A program made the position numbers and the translations under genes. 64,000 nucleotides of DNA from Chaetoceros tenuissimus (taxonomy: Eukaryota; Bacillariophyta; Thalassiosirophyceae; Chaetocerotales; Chaetocerotaceae), in NCBI GenBank assembly GCA_021927905.1, contig BLLK01000038.1, forward strand, positions 310,001-374,000, given 5' to 3'. The notes beneath the pieces are model-generated. The model was given only the letters and a program-made list of their open reading frames with translations, was not told where the DNA came from and ran no database searches. Below, one piece after another: positions 34,141 through 44,229 of the stretch. Each line of letters begins with the position of its first letter. The stretch's first letter is position 1.

Positions 34141-34558
34141 TAAAATGAAGAAAAGAAATAATACATATACGTTGCGGTGGGTCTGGTTCCTAATTCGTAC
34201 ACAAAATATCTCTGTTTTTGAGAGAGGATACTATCCTCCCCTCCTTCGTAGCCAAAATACGTATTTATAATTATCTCGTAAACTTTTTCAAGGAAAGGAT
34301 TCTTTTCACATTTTTAAAAAATGACACCTGTCTATAATCTTCAACGGACTTCAACCGCAATCATGGAACTTCACAATTTGGTCCGGAAGCAAAAGAACAC
34401 ACGCAATAAAATGGAACTTCACAATTTGGTCCGGAAGCAAAAGAACACACGCAATAAAATAATGAGGTACCAAGTACCAAGTCACCTCTCATTCTTTTTC
34501 AATAGACAACATACAAATCATAGGTCAAGGTTGTAGCAGATATTGAATTATAATAAAC
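34141..34558. repeat. Intergenic stretch with a perfect 48-bp tandem duplication
   Basis: A 48-bp unit beginning ATGGAACTTCACAATTTGGT lies at 34363-34410 and again at 34411-34458 with no mismatch. It ends 100 bp before the ATG of the PH-like gene. Each copy begins with ATG and stays open in frame, giving a short frame from 34321, but this looks like 5' leader rather than a gene. Confidence 0.8.
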
Positions 34559-36628
34559 ATGAATATATTTGATCCATTTGCACCCGATCCAAAGCCTGCT
34601 GCACAAGTGCAAGTTCAAGATTCGGCTCAAACTTCTGTCCAAATTGGTGAATTTCGAATCCAATCACATCAGCTCCCAACTCACCAACCGCCTCACCAAC
34701 CGAACCACATGCAGCAGCCCATTCTGTACGACCAAAATCAAAGCGTTGGCAACAGCCAGATGTATCATCATAATAATCACTTACAAGCACCACCGCCACA
34801 GACAATGCCTCATCCTCAATCCTATCCTCAACAAAATCATCAGGCTGCTACAGCTCCTATTCAAAATCAGAACTTCACTACACTTGTGTCGACACCAGTA
34901 AATCAGGCTGGTCATGCACCACCTCCATCTTACAATAATCAAAATAGCAATCATGGCAATTATATATCTCAGGACGATGATAGTTTCTTTGGAGATTTTT
35001 CATCTAGATCTGGCGCAAGTCAACGACTCATGAAACCTGTCCGTACACTTAATACCATCAGCGATAGACTAGCGACCCATTTCCAACAAAATAACCAGCA
35101 AGCTCAATTATCTAATGTTCCACCACCTCAAGAATTCACACGAAGTAATCATTCTGTCGCTTCATCATTTGGATCGAAATATACTGTATCATCTATTGGT
35201 ACTGACTCATTATACTCTGCATATTCTGATAAAGAGGACGACATCAACGTGTTACACAATGATAAATTCTCACCACCACCAAAGTTACCTGCATCATTGA
35301 AAGAAATACGATCACAAATGGATACCAGTAGACTAGCCCAATTGCCTAGATTTGAAAACATAAAGCATAGTGGCGAATGTCTAGCAAGATTTTCTTTGAA
35401 ATCAATGGTTATTAAAAAATGGCGTAGCACATTTTGGATAGCATATGGTTTGCAAGAAATATACTTTTTTAGATCCAAAACTGATTTTGAAGAGTGGGTA
35501 TCAAATCCTTATTTGAGCAAAGAGCAACGTAACTCTCTTGTAAAAATGAAGGTAGACTTTGTTCGAGACTTGGACGAACCCTTTGTAGAAGGATATCAAG
35601 TTTCCATGATGAGTATGAAGCATTACAAAAAGGAAGGAGAAATTTATCATTACAAGCTTGAAAAGTGGGATAAGTTAGGACCAACTGTAAGTGTAGCTAT
35701 CGGGGGAAAGAATTCTATCGAAATAAAAAATCTTCGAACGATTATGAAGGAAATGATTGAAGCTGCTTTATTGAGTCAAATGCAAATTCGAAGTATCAGT
35801 GAAGACAATGGGATAAGTCCTTTTGATCCAAATGGACCTACGAGTAGAGGACCAATCTATGACCTCGGTGCATCTGTTCATAGTAGTGCTTCATATCATT
35901 CCTATGACAGACCAAGTGAGCAACATCGAAGAAATCAACCACCACAACAAAACTATGTATATGATCTGGGTGCATCCGTTGGATCAAATCATACACCGAC
36001 AAACCAACAACAGCAACAATCTATGGTCTCCTATCAGTATCCAAGTGATACTGGAGGCGAAGCATCTTATGTATACGACCTTGGGGCTACGTCCGACCCA
36101 AAACCAAAGCCAAAATCCATGTTCAAAGAAATGAAAGGGAAGCTAAGATCAGCATCATTTGGCAATGAACCGAAACAACCAAATCCAGACGCAGATGTGC
36201 GAGTCACTGATCGAAGGTCTTCTGTTATGAATAATGTTTTTGGAAGAAAGGCCAAAGATCCAAATACAAAGGTTACAGTTACCGTTAACCAATCTGAACC
36301 AACTCGATCATCATCTCGACTCAAAGGAATTATGCGTAGAGGATCATATAACGAAGGGGACGAACATAGTCGAGGAGCGAATAAATACGGCGATGAAAAC
36401 CAGAAATCAAGCTCTAAGCTGAAGGGTATTCTTCGACGAAAGAGTGACAAAGAAACTAAGCCACAATCGATATACAATGAACCCATACAAAGTCAAGGTC
36501 TTGTATCGAAAATGAAAAATCCCAAGTCTATCTTTAAGAAGAAGAACAAGCCTCAAGGAGAACCTGGTCATGATTCTGGAGCAGGAAACATAGCCTACCG
36601 ACAAGCTGAAATAGACTACGGGTTTTAA
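34559..36628 (+). CDS. PH-like domain protein with Gln/Asn-rich N-terminus and YDLGA repeats
   Basis: A single exon encodes 689 residues. Residues 1-240 are low-complexity, rich in Gln, His, Pro and Asn. About residues 255-405 form a folded region (FSLKSMVIKKWRSTFWIAYG, a YFFRSKTDFEEW strand-helix, and a final amphipathic helix) that looks like a pleckstrin-homology-type fold. Three copies of (V/I)YDLGA(S/T) follow (about residues 435, 475 and 505), then two copies of a basic motif, SS(R/K)LKGI(M/L)RR near residues 580 and 620. Such basic repeats could bind membranes or 14-3-3-like partners. No enzyme domain is seen. The PH assignment rests on general fold character. Confidence 0.65.
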   Translation: MNIFDPFAPDPKPAAQVQVQDSAQTSVQIGEFRIQSHQLPTHQPPHQPNHMQQPILYDQNQSVGNSQMYHHNNHLQAPPPQTMPHPQSYPQQNHQAATAPIQNQNFTTLVSTPVNQAGHAPPPSYNNQNSNHGNYISQDDDSFFGDFSSRSGASQRLMKPVRTLNTISDRLATHFQQNNQQAQLSNVPPPQEFTRSNHSVASSFGSKYTVSSIGTDSLYSAYSDKEDDINVLHNDKFSPPPKLPASLKEIRSQMDTSRLAQLPRFENIKHSGECLARFSLKSMVIKKWRSTFWIAYGLQEIYFFRSKTDFEEWVSNPYLSKEQRNSLVKMKVDFVRDLDEPFVEGYQVSMMSMKHYKKEGEIYHYKLEKWDKLGPTVSVAIGGKNSIEIKNLRTIMKEMIEAALLSQMQIRSISEDNGISPFDPNGPTSRGPIYDLGASVHSSASYHSYDRPSEQHRRNQPPQQNYVYDLGASVGSNHTPTNQQQQQSMVSYQYPSDTGGEASYVYDLGATSDPKPKPKSMFKEMKGKLRSASFGNEPKQPNPDADVRVTDRRSSVMNNVFGRKAKDPNTKVTVTVNQSEPTRSSSRLKGIMRRGSYNEGDEHSRGANKYGDENQKSSSKLKGILRRKSDKETKPQSIYNEPIQSQGLVSKMKNPKSIFKKKNKPQGEPGHDSGAGNIAYRQAEIDYGF

Positions 36629-36806
36629 AATATATCTAGAACCAAGTAACAAGTAAATAAACCACTTATTATTAAGTGACGTTAATTTATTTTGTAATAA
36701 AGTACGAAAAGATCGTTGTTATCAAAGTCATCCAAGAAGTGGATTCTCTGAAATACATCACCATGCCAGGGACAAAGGTAGGAGAGAAAAGCCAGAGGCA
36801 AACTTC

Positions 36807-37022
36807 TTACTCATCATCTTCAGCATTCCAACTCTCTTCAGTGTATCCAAGGGTAATAGCAGCAGCCTTCTGCTCTTCAGAAAGATCCTTCCAATACTCG
36901 TCACAAGCATCTGGTTCCTCATCAGCATCCCACATCACAGGAGTGAATCCAAGCTTAGAAGCAGCTGCCTGAACAGAAGGCTCGAGCTCAGCCCAGTCGT
37001 AATCGTCGTACTTGCATACCAT
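36807..37022 (-). CDS. Small acidic protein, 71 residues, two W-L-AA-LG-W units
   Basis: It starts at the ATG at 37022. The protein consists of two imperfect copies of the pattern W..L.......AA..LGF/Y....W.(A/D): YDWAELEPSVQAAASKLGF, and then YWKDLSEEQKAAAITLGY. Acidic tails follow each unit. Short proteins of this pattern occur in diatoms and other algae, but no function is known to me. It is soluble, without a targeting signal. Coding status is supported by the internal repeat and by a clean frame spanning an otherwise empty gap. Confidence 0.75.
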   Translation of the reverse strand: MVCKYDDYDWAELEPSVQAAASKLGFTPVMWDADEEPDACDEYWKDLSEEQKAAAITLGYTEESWNAEDDE

Positions 37023-37403
37023 TTTTGAAGGAAGATTTGTGGAAAAAATGAATTCTAAAATTATGAGAGTATGGTACAGTGTTCGCGTCGCTGTTCTGCA
37101 AACTGAATAGATCTTCTTACTTATTGGGTCCTTTGAGAAGGGGTTTCAACTTCGCGCAGTTCAAGATGGTGTCATCAGGGGATTTAATATTGCCCCTTAT
37201 GTCAGGAGAGTTCTCTACCTTCCCAACATGGATAAGAAAGATCTTCCCTTAAGTAGCATGCCTCATCGCCACTTATTAGATGGAAAAAGATCGAGAGAGA
37301 GCAGGAGAGCAACAATCGCAACATCGCAGACTAATTACACATTACACACGCAAAACTTGAGACAGTGTACCTATATTCTTACTGCATATACACTTGAAAG
37401 AAA
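37023..37403. promoter_or_regulatory. Divergent spacer between the 71-residue protein and SAE1 genes
   Basis: The stretch includes AT-rich and GA-rich sequence. A 93-codon frame starting at 37228 overlaps the true first exon of SAE1 in another frame and is a shadow. No regulatory motif is recognised. Confidence 0.4.
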
Positions 37404-38524
37404 ATGGCTTCAACCGCACAGAGTGCTCCAGCTACAGGAGCTACGAATCCTTCTGAGTCTGACATTTATGATCGTCAGATCAGACTTTGGGGAGCTGAAG
37501 CTCAAGTAAGTCCAAACTATGTAAATAATGAGCATCACATATGTTATCAGGATCTTGATTGTATCTAATTTTAATGTCTCTACAATAGTCTAAAATGGCG
37601 AGTGCGAAAGTTCTCTACATTAATATGTCAGGAATCTCTTCAGAAATCATGAAAAATCTCATTCTAGCAGGAATCAGAGGAGCAATTGCAGACGGAAGAC
37701 CCTATCCTGATGCAGTTTCGGAAACTCCTTCTTCCTTCCTTCCACCCCACGAACGCCTTGCTGAAAAGAAAGAAAGCGACGAACCAGAAGCAAAACGTCA
37801 AAAGAAAATGTCAGTTGCAAAAGCTATGCAACCACATGTTCTCGAACTCAACCCTTTATTGGAAGAATGCGAAATCAACGAAGAAGAGATTGACTCCATC
37901 CCTGATGAATACTTTTCCAAATTTGACATTGTCATTGCATCCAAAATGTCATTAGAACAGGCTATTCGTATATCTAACGCTACAACGAAGGCTGATGGCA
38001 AATTTTACTTTGTCCATTCGTTTGGTTTTTATGCATGTGCTTTGATTGATCTAGGAGTAAATCACACATTTCGTAAAGAGACTGGAAAGGATAAGTTGAG
38101 TGATGTGATGACGATTAGTCCTTACTTGAGTCTAGATGATATGACCAAGAAGGATTTGAGTGAAGTAAAAGATAGATGGCATAAATCTGGTCCACCAATG
38201 ATTTATACCAAGTATAGAACGATTTTGAACTTTTTGGAACAGAAGAAGGCATATCCTACGGAAGAAACTGCGAATGAGTTTGTTACTTTGACCAAGGATT
38301 TTTTGAAAAGTCAAGGTCTTGAGGAAGGATACATTGGAAGTGATGATGATTTGAAAGATTTAGCGAAGACAGCCAACGCAGAGGTCTCCCCAGTTTGTGC
38401 TGTCATTGGAGGAGTGATTGGGAATGAAGTGATCAAAGCTATTAGTGGAAAGGGAGAACCAGCTAATAATATGCTACTATTTGATGGTACTACAGGTGGA
38501 TGCAGTGTCTTTACTTTGAAGTAA
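37404..38524 (+). CDS. SAE1: SUMO-activating enzyme subunit 1 (Aos1/SAE1), two exons
   Basis: The exons are 37404-37505 and 37589-38524 (83-bp intron, phase 0), giving 345 residues. The N-terminal YDRQIRLWGAEAQ-SKM junction is the hallmark of the E1 family's first adenylation-like half. SAE1 lacks the catalytic Cys and pairs with UBA2 to activate SUMO in the nucleus. The C-terminus has the family's PVCAVIGGVIGNEVIKAIS helix and a final LLFDGTTGGCSV strand. The central part holds a basic SDEPEAKRQKKMS stretch that may act as nuclear localisation signal. UBA1, the ubiquitin E1, lies about 15 kb away on the other strand. Confidence 0.9.
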
Positions 38525-38706
38525 GAATATACTAGGAATGGGGATAAAGTAAAACAATGTGTCATTAATTCTTCGTTGATTAGTTACGAGGCTGTACGAG
38601 GTAATCTTTTGGAGATGTACAATTGGAATGTAAATTTCTTAGATCCGTTATATGATTACAGTCATATCAGATTTGTACATTAGTTTACATCATATCATTT
38701 GGGTGA

Positions 38707-39888
38707 TTATTTTCCTTTGAATCGGCGCACCAATCCTTGTAGTGTCGGTCCAGCAGGTGCTTCTACTTTCAAAATATCTAAAGCATTAGCTTCAGCCCTT
38801 GTTTCTCCAACATTAAGTATGGCTATTGGAGTTCCTTGCTTTGCAGCTCTTTGAACGAAACGATATGCTGAATAAACTGCAAGTGAAGAACCAATGCATA
38901 AAATTCCATCGGCAGCATCAACTGCAGCATAGCATCTATCGACTCTATGCTTTGGAACAGAGTCCCCAAAGAAAACCACATCAGGTTTCAAGAATCCCAT
39001 TTCATCATGAGTACAATCTCGACAATGTGGAACTTTAATAGATGAATAATCTTCCGTCCGAATGAAAGCATCACCATCTGGTCTAAGTTCAGAATTCTTG
39101 GATAATTCTACGAATTCTCTCTGCTCCTTTATCCACTGTTCATTCAAACGATCTAGATCATCATGAAAAGAATGTCTACAAGAGTACGAACCACAAGTCA
39201 TACATCTCAACCTATCATTTCTTCCATGAAGTTCTGTAATTTGACCACGTTTCGATCCTGCTTTTACATGCAATCCATCAACATTTTGTGTAATTATATT
39301 CATACGTTGATATCCTGCTGAAAATGCAAAGTTCAACTCAGATTCTTCACAATCAGGTCTGTAAAAATCTTTGGAATCTTCGAATGTCACTCCTATTTTG
39401 CCCATGGTTTCCAATTGTACGAGCGCATAATGACCATCATTTGGAGATGCTTTGGCAAAGTCTCTCCATCCCAACATACCCCTTCCCCAATATCTTTGCC
39501 TATTCTCATGTTTCTTCATGAATTCATCATGAACCATGGGTTTGTGGCCTTTATGATAAGATCCATTATGACCGCGATAATCTGGTATACCGGATTCAGT
39601 AGAAATTCCAGCGCCAGTAATACATAAAATATTACTCTTGTTTTGAAACCAAGTGTAGAGTTTATCAATGTTCTCGTCCAACTCCTTTCTCAATTCATTT
39701 GGATCAGGTGGCCTTTCCCCAACAGAATGTGTACCACTAGGATATAACATTCGGAGTCCGTTTTTGGTTCTTTTATTTCTCATGACCTTTGTTGAAAATT
39801 TCATATGTGAAGCACAATGTTGGAAAGCCAAGGCTCTACCTGTGGTCAAGAGGGATAGATAGGGAGCTGCCAGTCCAAGCCTCTTCAT
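38707..39888 (-). CDS. Sirtuin (SIR2 family, SIRT4-like) with plastid-type presequence
   Basis: A single exon encodes 393 residues. The NAD-binding and catalytic elements are complete: GAGISTESGIPDYRG, TQNVDGLH with the catalytic His following in ELHGRN, a zinc site CMTC ... CRDC, KPDVVFFGDSVP and GSSLAVYSAYRF. The pattern is closest to class II sirtuins (SIRT4 and bacterial relatives), which act in mitochondria as deacylases or ADP-ribosyltransferases. Here the N-terminus MKRLGLAAPYLSLLTTGRALAFQ is a hydrophobic signal ending in ALA-F, a match to the diatom plastid-import motif. This suggests the plastid rather than the mitochondrion, though dual targeting is possible. The gene is divergent from the ChaN/ArsM fusion gene. 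Confidence 0.9.
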   Translation of the reverse strand: MKRLGLAAPYLSLLTTGRALAFQHCASHMKFSTKVMRNKRTKNGLRMLYPSGTHSVGERPPDPNELRKELDENIDKLYTWFQNKSNILCITGAGISTESGIPDYRGHNGSYHKGHKPMVHDEFMKKHENRQRYWGRGMLGWRDFAKASPNDGHYALVQLETMGKIGVTFEDSKDFYRPDCEESELNFAFSAGYQRMNIITQNVDGLHVKAGSKRGQITELHGRNDRLRCMTCGSYSCRHSFHDDLDRLNEQWIKEQREFVELSKNSELRPDGDAFIRTEDYSSIKVPHCRDCTHDEMGFLKPDVVFFGDSVPKHRVDRCYAAVDAADGILCIGSSLAVYSAYRFVQRAAKQGTPIAILNVGETRAEANALDILKVEAPAGPTLQGLVRRFKGK

Positions 39889-40196
39889 GATCTACCTACA
39901 ATTGATAAGTGGAACTATTAGCAATAGTCTTTACGCTATTATGTATTTGAAGACGAAATTCAAATGTCCCGATCAATGATGCAGAAGAATGAATTCAGCA
40001 CGCAGTACGTTCATTTTTCACTGACACGTCATTGTGTAATTGTTTCGTGCTAAAAAGTAAGATTTTAGACAATGAGTCATACACTTCTTTTCTCTTTCAT
40101 TTTGAGTTCTGATGTTTGATGATGTGTTGATGCAAGTATTTATCTACCTTGGTGTTGATGCACATCTAGCTTCGACGCTTCATAATATTAGATATA
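39889..40196. promoter_or_regulatory. Divergent spacer between the sirtuin and fusion genes
   Basis: 308 AT-rich bp with start codons pointing outward at both ends. No identifiable motif was seen. Confidence 0.35.
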
Positions 40197-42038
40197 ATGG
40201 CATCGATCAGAGGGCGTCTCTTTCGTCTCTCACCTCAACTATTCGGAAAGGAAATTACACTCAATGATTTCTTGGAAAACTATGTAGGACAGAAGAAGAT
40301 GGTCATTCTTGGCGAATACCATTGTTCGCCAAACATAGTTCAGCTGCAAACAAACATCCAAGAGAAATTAGCTCAAAGCTTGATTGTGCAGCCTAGCAAT
40401 GATGAGAGGGCACAAGATATACCAAAAGTTCGTGTGATAATGGAACATGTGTCGATGAATATGCAAGGCATCCTTAACAAATATCATCATCACCATGACA
40501 CATCCAAGTTACTCAAAGAATATGAAGAGATTGGAACAGAGGGCTTCAACCTCAATCCATATATACCAGCACTAGAATCAGCTGTCAATAGTGAAAACAT
40601 AAGATTATACGGTGGTTTCATACCTCGACCATTTGCCAGGATACTAATGAAAGAAGGAGTGGAAAAGGCAATAGAAGAAGCTTCAAGTGCAGGATTCATA
40701 CCAAAAGATGAAACATTGACAGGGACAGATCTACACTACAATTATTTTGAAAGCTTACTCACTGGAAGGAAGTATCTTCAATCCGAGCCAACAGATCGCT
40801 TTCGTAAAATGTTTCCTGCACAGATTATCAAAGATGTGAGCATGGCATGGGCTACGAAAACAATTGATCGTGTGTTCAACACAACTGGTAACGACAAAAT
40901 GCTATTGGTTTGTGGTGTAGGACACATGCTATACAATCATGGTGTTCCAGAAAGAATATTCAAAGATTGTTCCGAGATGAAAGCTATCCAGTCGAAAGAA
41001 GATGTCCTGAGGGTGGCCTGTTTGCCAGTCTCCGAAGGGCAGCTTGTTCAAAATGCTAAAGAGAATAATGATGAAATAATAGCGTTGCTCCGAAATCATT
41101 ATGGTTCAGATCTGGATGCAGCTGATGTCTGTTTTGTATATGAAGAAGTATTATCATCTGAAGACGAAGATGAAGAAATTATCAAGGAAACTCAAGCTGT
41201 GTACGATAAAGTTGGAAATACAGCTCACTTAGAAGGTGGAGATATGAAGAAGGCACATGCTATACTGAAGTCTTTGAATTATACAAATGAAGAAATCGAA
41301 TATGCTGGAGAAGACGCAGTGAATTACCAAGGGGTTGGAAATCCTCATAGGCATGTTACTATCAAGAACCGAGATTCCGTACTGGACCTGGGTTCTGGAC
41401 TTGGTGTTGATTCACTTATTGCTTCTAGCAAATGTGGGCCTGATGGAAAAGTTATCGGGGTTGATTTGTCAAACGAATGTGTCCAACATACAAATAAGAG
41501 AGCAAAGGAAAGAGGATTAGAAGACAAACTGCAATTTATACAGTCATCCATTGAAGACATTGGTGACAAACTTGAAAGTGATCAATTTGATGTAATTATT
41601 TCTAATGGTGCCTTTTGTCTATTGCCAAACAAAAAGAAGGGTTTCTCGGAAGCATATAGATTATTGAAATCTGGCGGTAAAATATCCATCTGTACGACTG
41701 TTGTAAAGAATGGTCTGGAAGAAGGTGTAGAGTGGCCTCTTTGTATGCAGACCTTTGCAAAAATGGATGAACTTGTGCCTATGTTGGAGGAATTAGGTTT
41801 TCAAGACATTGAGATTGATCTTAGTGACAGTCTGATGGAGGAAGAGGTTGAAATTGAAATCGGAGATGGAGATGGAAAGGAAGGTGAGGAGTTCATCTCA
41901 AATAATACAAACAATGAAGAAGGTGAAGGTCGCTTCAAAGTTCATAACGAGGAAGGTCAGAAACAATTCCGTCACTTGGAAAATTTTGACATGAATAATC
42001 TATGCGCAAGAGTGGTTATCAAAGCTAGGAAACCATAA
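40197..42038 (+). CDS. Fusion of a ChaN-like domain and an ArsM-like methyltransferase
   Basis: A single exon encodes 613 residues. Residues 25-285 match the ChaN/haem-binding-uptake (Tiki-like) fold: VILGEYHCSPNIVQLQ with a GE.H motif, RVIMEHVSM, and the late LLVCGVGHMLYNHGVP with its conserved GxxH. Residues 330-560 match an arsenite-methyltransferase-type domain: YQGVGNPHRHVTIKNRD, motif I VLDLGSGLGVDSLIA, GKVIGVDLS, VIISNGAFCLLPNKK and EAYRLLKSGGKISI. The linker is acidic. ArsM enzymes methylate As(III) using SAM; the Cys ligands cannot all be matched by eye, so another substrate is possible. The pairing suggests a metal- or haem-linked job, but this is inference. No targeting signal is seen. 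Confidence 0.78.
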   Translation: MASIRGRLFRLSPQLFGKEITLNDFLENYVGQKKMVILGEYHCSPNIVQLQTNIQEKLAQSLIVQPSNDERAQDIPKVRVIMEHVSMNMQGILNKYHHHHDTSKLLKEYEEIGTEGFNLNPYIPALESAVNSENIRLYGGFIPRPFARILMKEGVEKAIEEASSAGFIPKDETLTGTDLHYNYFESLLTGRKYLQSEPTDRFRKMFPAQIIKDVSMAWATKTIDRVFNTTGNDKMLLVCGVGHMLYNHGVPERIFKDCSEMKAIQSKEDVLRVACLPVSEGQLVQNAKENNDEIIALLRNHYGSDLDAADVCFVYEEVLSSEDEDEEIIKETQAVYDKVGNTAHLEGGDMKKAHAILKSLNYTNEEIEYAGEDAVNYQGVGNPHRHVTIKNRDSVLDLGSGLGVDSLIASSKCGPDGKVIGVDLSNECVQHTNKRAKERGLEDKLQFIQSSIEDIGDKLESDQFDVIISNGAFCLLPNKKKGFSEAYRLLKSGGKISICTTVVKNGLEEGVEWPLCMQTFAKMDELVPMLEELGFQDIEIDLSDSLMEEEVEIEIGDGDGKEGEEFISNNTNNEEGEGRFKVHNEEGQKQFRHLENFDMNNLCARVVIKARKP

Positions 42039-42141
42039 AGCAGTCATAATAAAAATTGATATTTCAAAGCGCTTCAACCTTATAGCTTTAGCATCTACTC
42101 CATTATTTATTCCACATTTGATATAACTGTACAGTAAGTTA

Positions 42142-44229
42142 TTACAAGATGAACCCCTCAAGGTCTACTACCATGGTAGTAATATCGTCATGCTTGCTTC
42201 GACGTTGCCCTCCCTTTGGCAACGACATCAAGGCTTTCAAACTTGGCACACGGTGCTTTTTGCATACCTTGTTCAAAATTCTGGAAACAATCATACTAGA
42301 TACATCAGACCTACTGAGAATTTTAGAGTTGACAGATTCTGAATCACTACTTGATAGCGATTTGCGAGTTGGTAGCATTCTCATTCGCTTTGTTCTTACA
42401 GGTGTCTTGACTGCATTCTCTTTCTCCTGTGCAAAATAATCCCCAATCCATTTTGCAAGAGTTTTCTCGGATGTTCTTTCCCATAGTCCATCCGAAGCTA
42501 AAATAAGTAGTCGGTCAGAAGATTTGAGAATTTTAGACGACACTTCTGGTAATGCAGTGATGAATGGTGCATGATTTTTGTAATGTGAAAAACTCAAAGA
42601 TGGTGTTTTGAGGTATGCATCTCCAAGCGCCCTGGTAACACTAAGTGATCCAGCTACACGCTGAATTCCTCCTTTGGAAGATTTAGCAATGGCCTTGGGT
42701 GCATATTCACATCTCTCTCTGACAAGAGAAGCCTCTATTTCATTATAAGGTGTATGATCTTCCGTCAGAGCTCTGATGTCAAATGTTTTTGGAAAAGGCG
42801 TACGTTCCATGACTGTAACAGGTGATGGAGAGCGAGACCTAGGGACAATAGCAGCACTGGTATCTCCTAGCGAAGAGGCTGGACTTTGCTCAAAAGAAGA
42901 TGGCGAAGAGTGAGAATCATTTTCATCGCCACTCCACATTCTTCTTCTTTTAAAGGGACGGTTGTGAAAAGGGTTTAGAAACATTCTCTTGACAGGTGTG
43001 ACAGCATCTTCCTCTTCATCGGAATTGTTATCAAATTCAACACTGTCATCTTCCTCTAGGTCTTCTTCTTCCACCTCCTCTTCATCCCCAGATTCATGTT
43101 CTGCTTCTTCCTTTCCTGACAAAAGTGCAGCTCGACAATCACCGGTATGACTGGAATAAAGAATAGGTTCATACTCTTCATTATCGTTCTCATCATTGAG
43201 TGACATTCTCTGAAGCACAATATTGACTAAGCAGCACGCTCCCGAGTTCCATAGGCCACCATGCCTCAAAAAAGTCTGATGATTCCTCTGTACTTTATCA
43301 GAATTCATCCAGTCTTGATCCAATTCCAAAAAGGTCTTTTGGATGATTCTAGCAAAAAACTCATTTTCCCTCTCAGAGTGAGTACCAATTGTAAAGTCTT
43401 TCTTGCTTTCTTCAAGCTCATTGAGTAGATTACAATAGTCTGGCGATTCAATCTCTTCTCTAGACCTATCACTATCATATGATTCCACAGAAGAATCATC
43501 ATAGACAGAATCTAGGGAATGAATGGAGTCATCATCATCATCGTGTTCATGTCCATAGCGTCTTGTCTCTCCATTCACGTTGAAAACTCCAGGATGGACT
43601 TTTGAAAGATTCAACTCTTGCTGTATATTGTCTAATAAAAGGGGAAGTAACTTCTTGGAAGCATAGTCTGCCATAGCTGCTCCTCCATGACCATCCATGA
43701 CTGCAAATACAGATAGGCGAATAGGTCCCTTCATGGAGCTGCAATCTTGTTGATCCTCGTCTTGAGTCACACAGGGTGTATTTTCTTCTACAAGGTCACT
43801 AGGTTGATCCTGTAGTAATACGTTGGTCAAAGTAGCATAGCGGTCTTCACATGGATTATTGGCTTCGTATTGCGTTGACCAAATGCGATTCTCCAGTGAA
43901 AACTTGAGACTCGTGGAATCGGAGGAACTGGAGGAAGAAATGGATTTGACTTCTTCAGCTTGCCAAATTGATTTGAGCTTCACGGGTGACTGTGCAGAAG
44001 CTGACATAGAGGGCGAAGAAAGATCACCAGATATCCGTCTGGAATTGACGTTCGTAGGTGCTCTTGAAGCAGGAGGTGAATAGAGGTCAGTAGGTGATTT
44101 TCTGTTCTTTCCTGTCATTTCAAATGAGGAGTCCATCATGGGCGATTGCAGTGGAGGTGAAGTAGAATGTAGATCTGCATGGTGGAGAGAATTGGGTCTT
44201 GGCGATTCTAGTAGCGTTGAAGAACTCAT
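42142..44229 (-). CDS. PP2C-family protein phosphatase, 695 residues
   Basis: A single exon is read from 44229. Conserved PPM/PP2C elements are VFAVMDGHGGAAMADYA, the ILYSSHTGDCRAALLSG strand pair, AGSLSVTRALGDAYLK, LLILASDGLWE and the final KHDDITTMVVDLEG. Asp residues in DGHGG, SDGLWE and HDDIT are the metal ligands. The catalytic core is interrupted by two acidic inserts rich in Asp, Glu and Ser (about residues 220-280 and 370-480), and the N-terminal 100 residues are Ser/Pro-rich. The protein is a Mn/Mg-dependent Ser/Thr phosphatase, probably cytosolic or nuclear. No other regulatory domain is seen. Confidence 0.92.
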   Translation of the reverse strand: MSSSTLLESPRPNSLHHADLHSTSPPLQSPMMDSSFEMTGKNRKSPTDLYSPPASRAPTNVNSRRISGDLSSPSMSASAQSPVKLKSIWQAEEVKSISSSSSSDSTSLKFSLENRIWSTQYEANNPCEDRYATLTNVLLQDQPSDLVEENTPCVTQDEDQQDCSSMKGPIRLSVFAVMDGHGGAAMADYASKKLLPLLLDNIQQELNLSKVHPGVFNVNGETRRYGHEHDDDDDSIHSLDSVYDDSSVESYDSDRSREEIESPDYCNLLNELEESKKDFTIGTHSERENEFFARIIQKTFLELDQDWMNSDKVQRNHQTFLRHGGLWNSGACCLVNIVLQRMSLNDENDNEEYEPILYSSHTGDCRAALLSGKEEAEHESGDEEEVEEEDLEEDDSVEFDNNSDEEEDAVTPVKRMFLNPFHNRPFKRRRMWSGDENDSHSSPSSFEQSPASSLGDTSAAIVPRSRSPSPVTVMERTPFPKTFDIRALTEDHTPYNEIEASLVRERCEYAPKAIAKSSKGGIQRVAGSLSVTRALGDAYLKTPSLSFSHYKNHAPFITALPEVSSKILKSSDRLLILASDGLWERTSEKTLAKWIGDYFAQEKENAVKTPVRTKRMRMLPTRKSLSSSDSESVNSKILSRSDVSSMIVSRILNKVCKKHRVPSLKALMSLPKGGQRRSKHDDITTMVVDLEGFIL

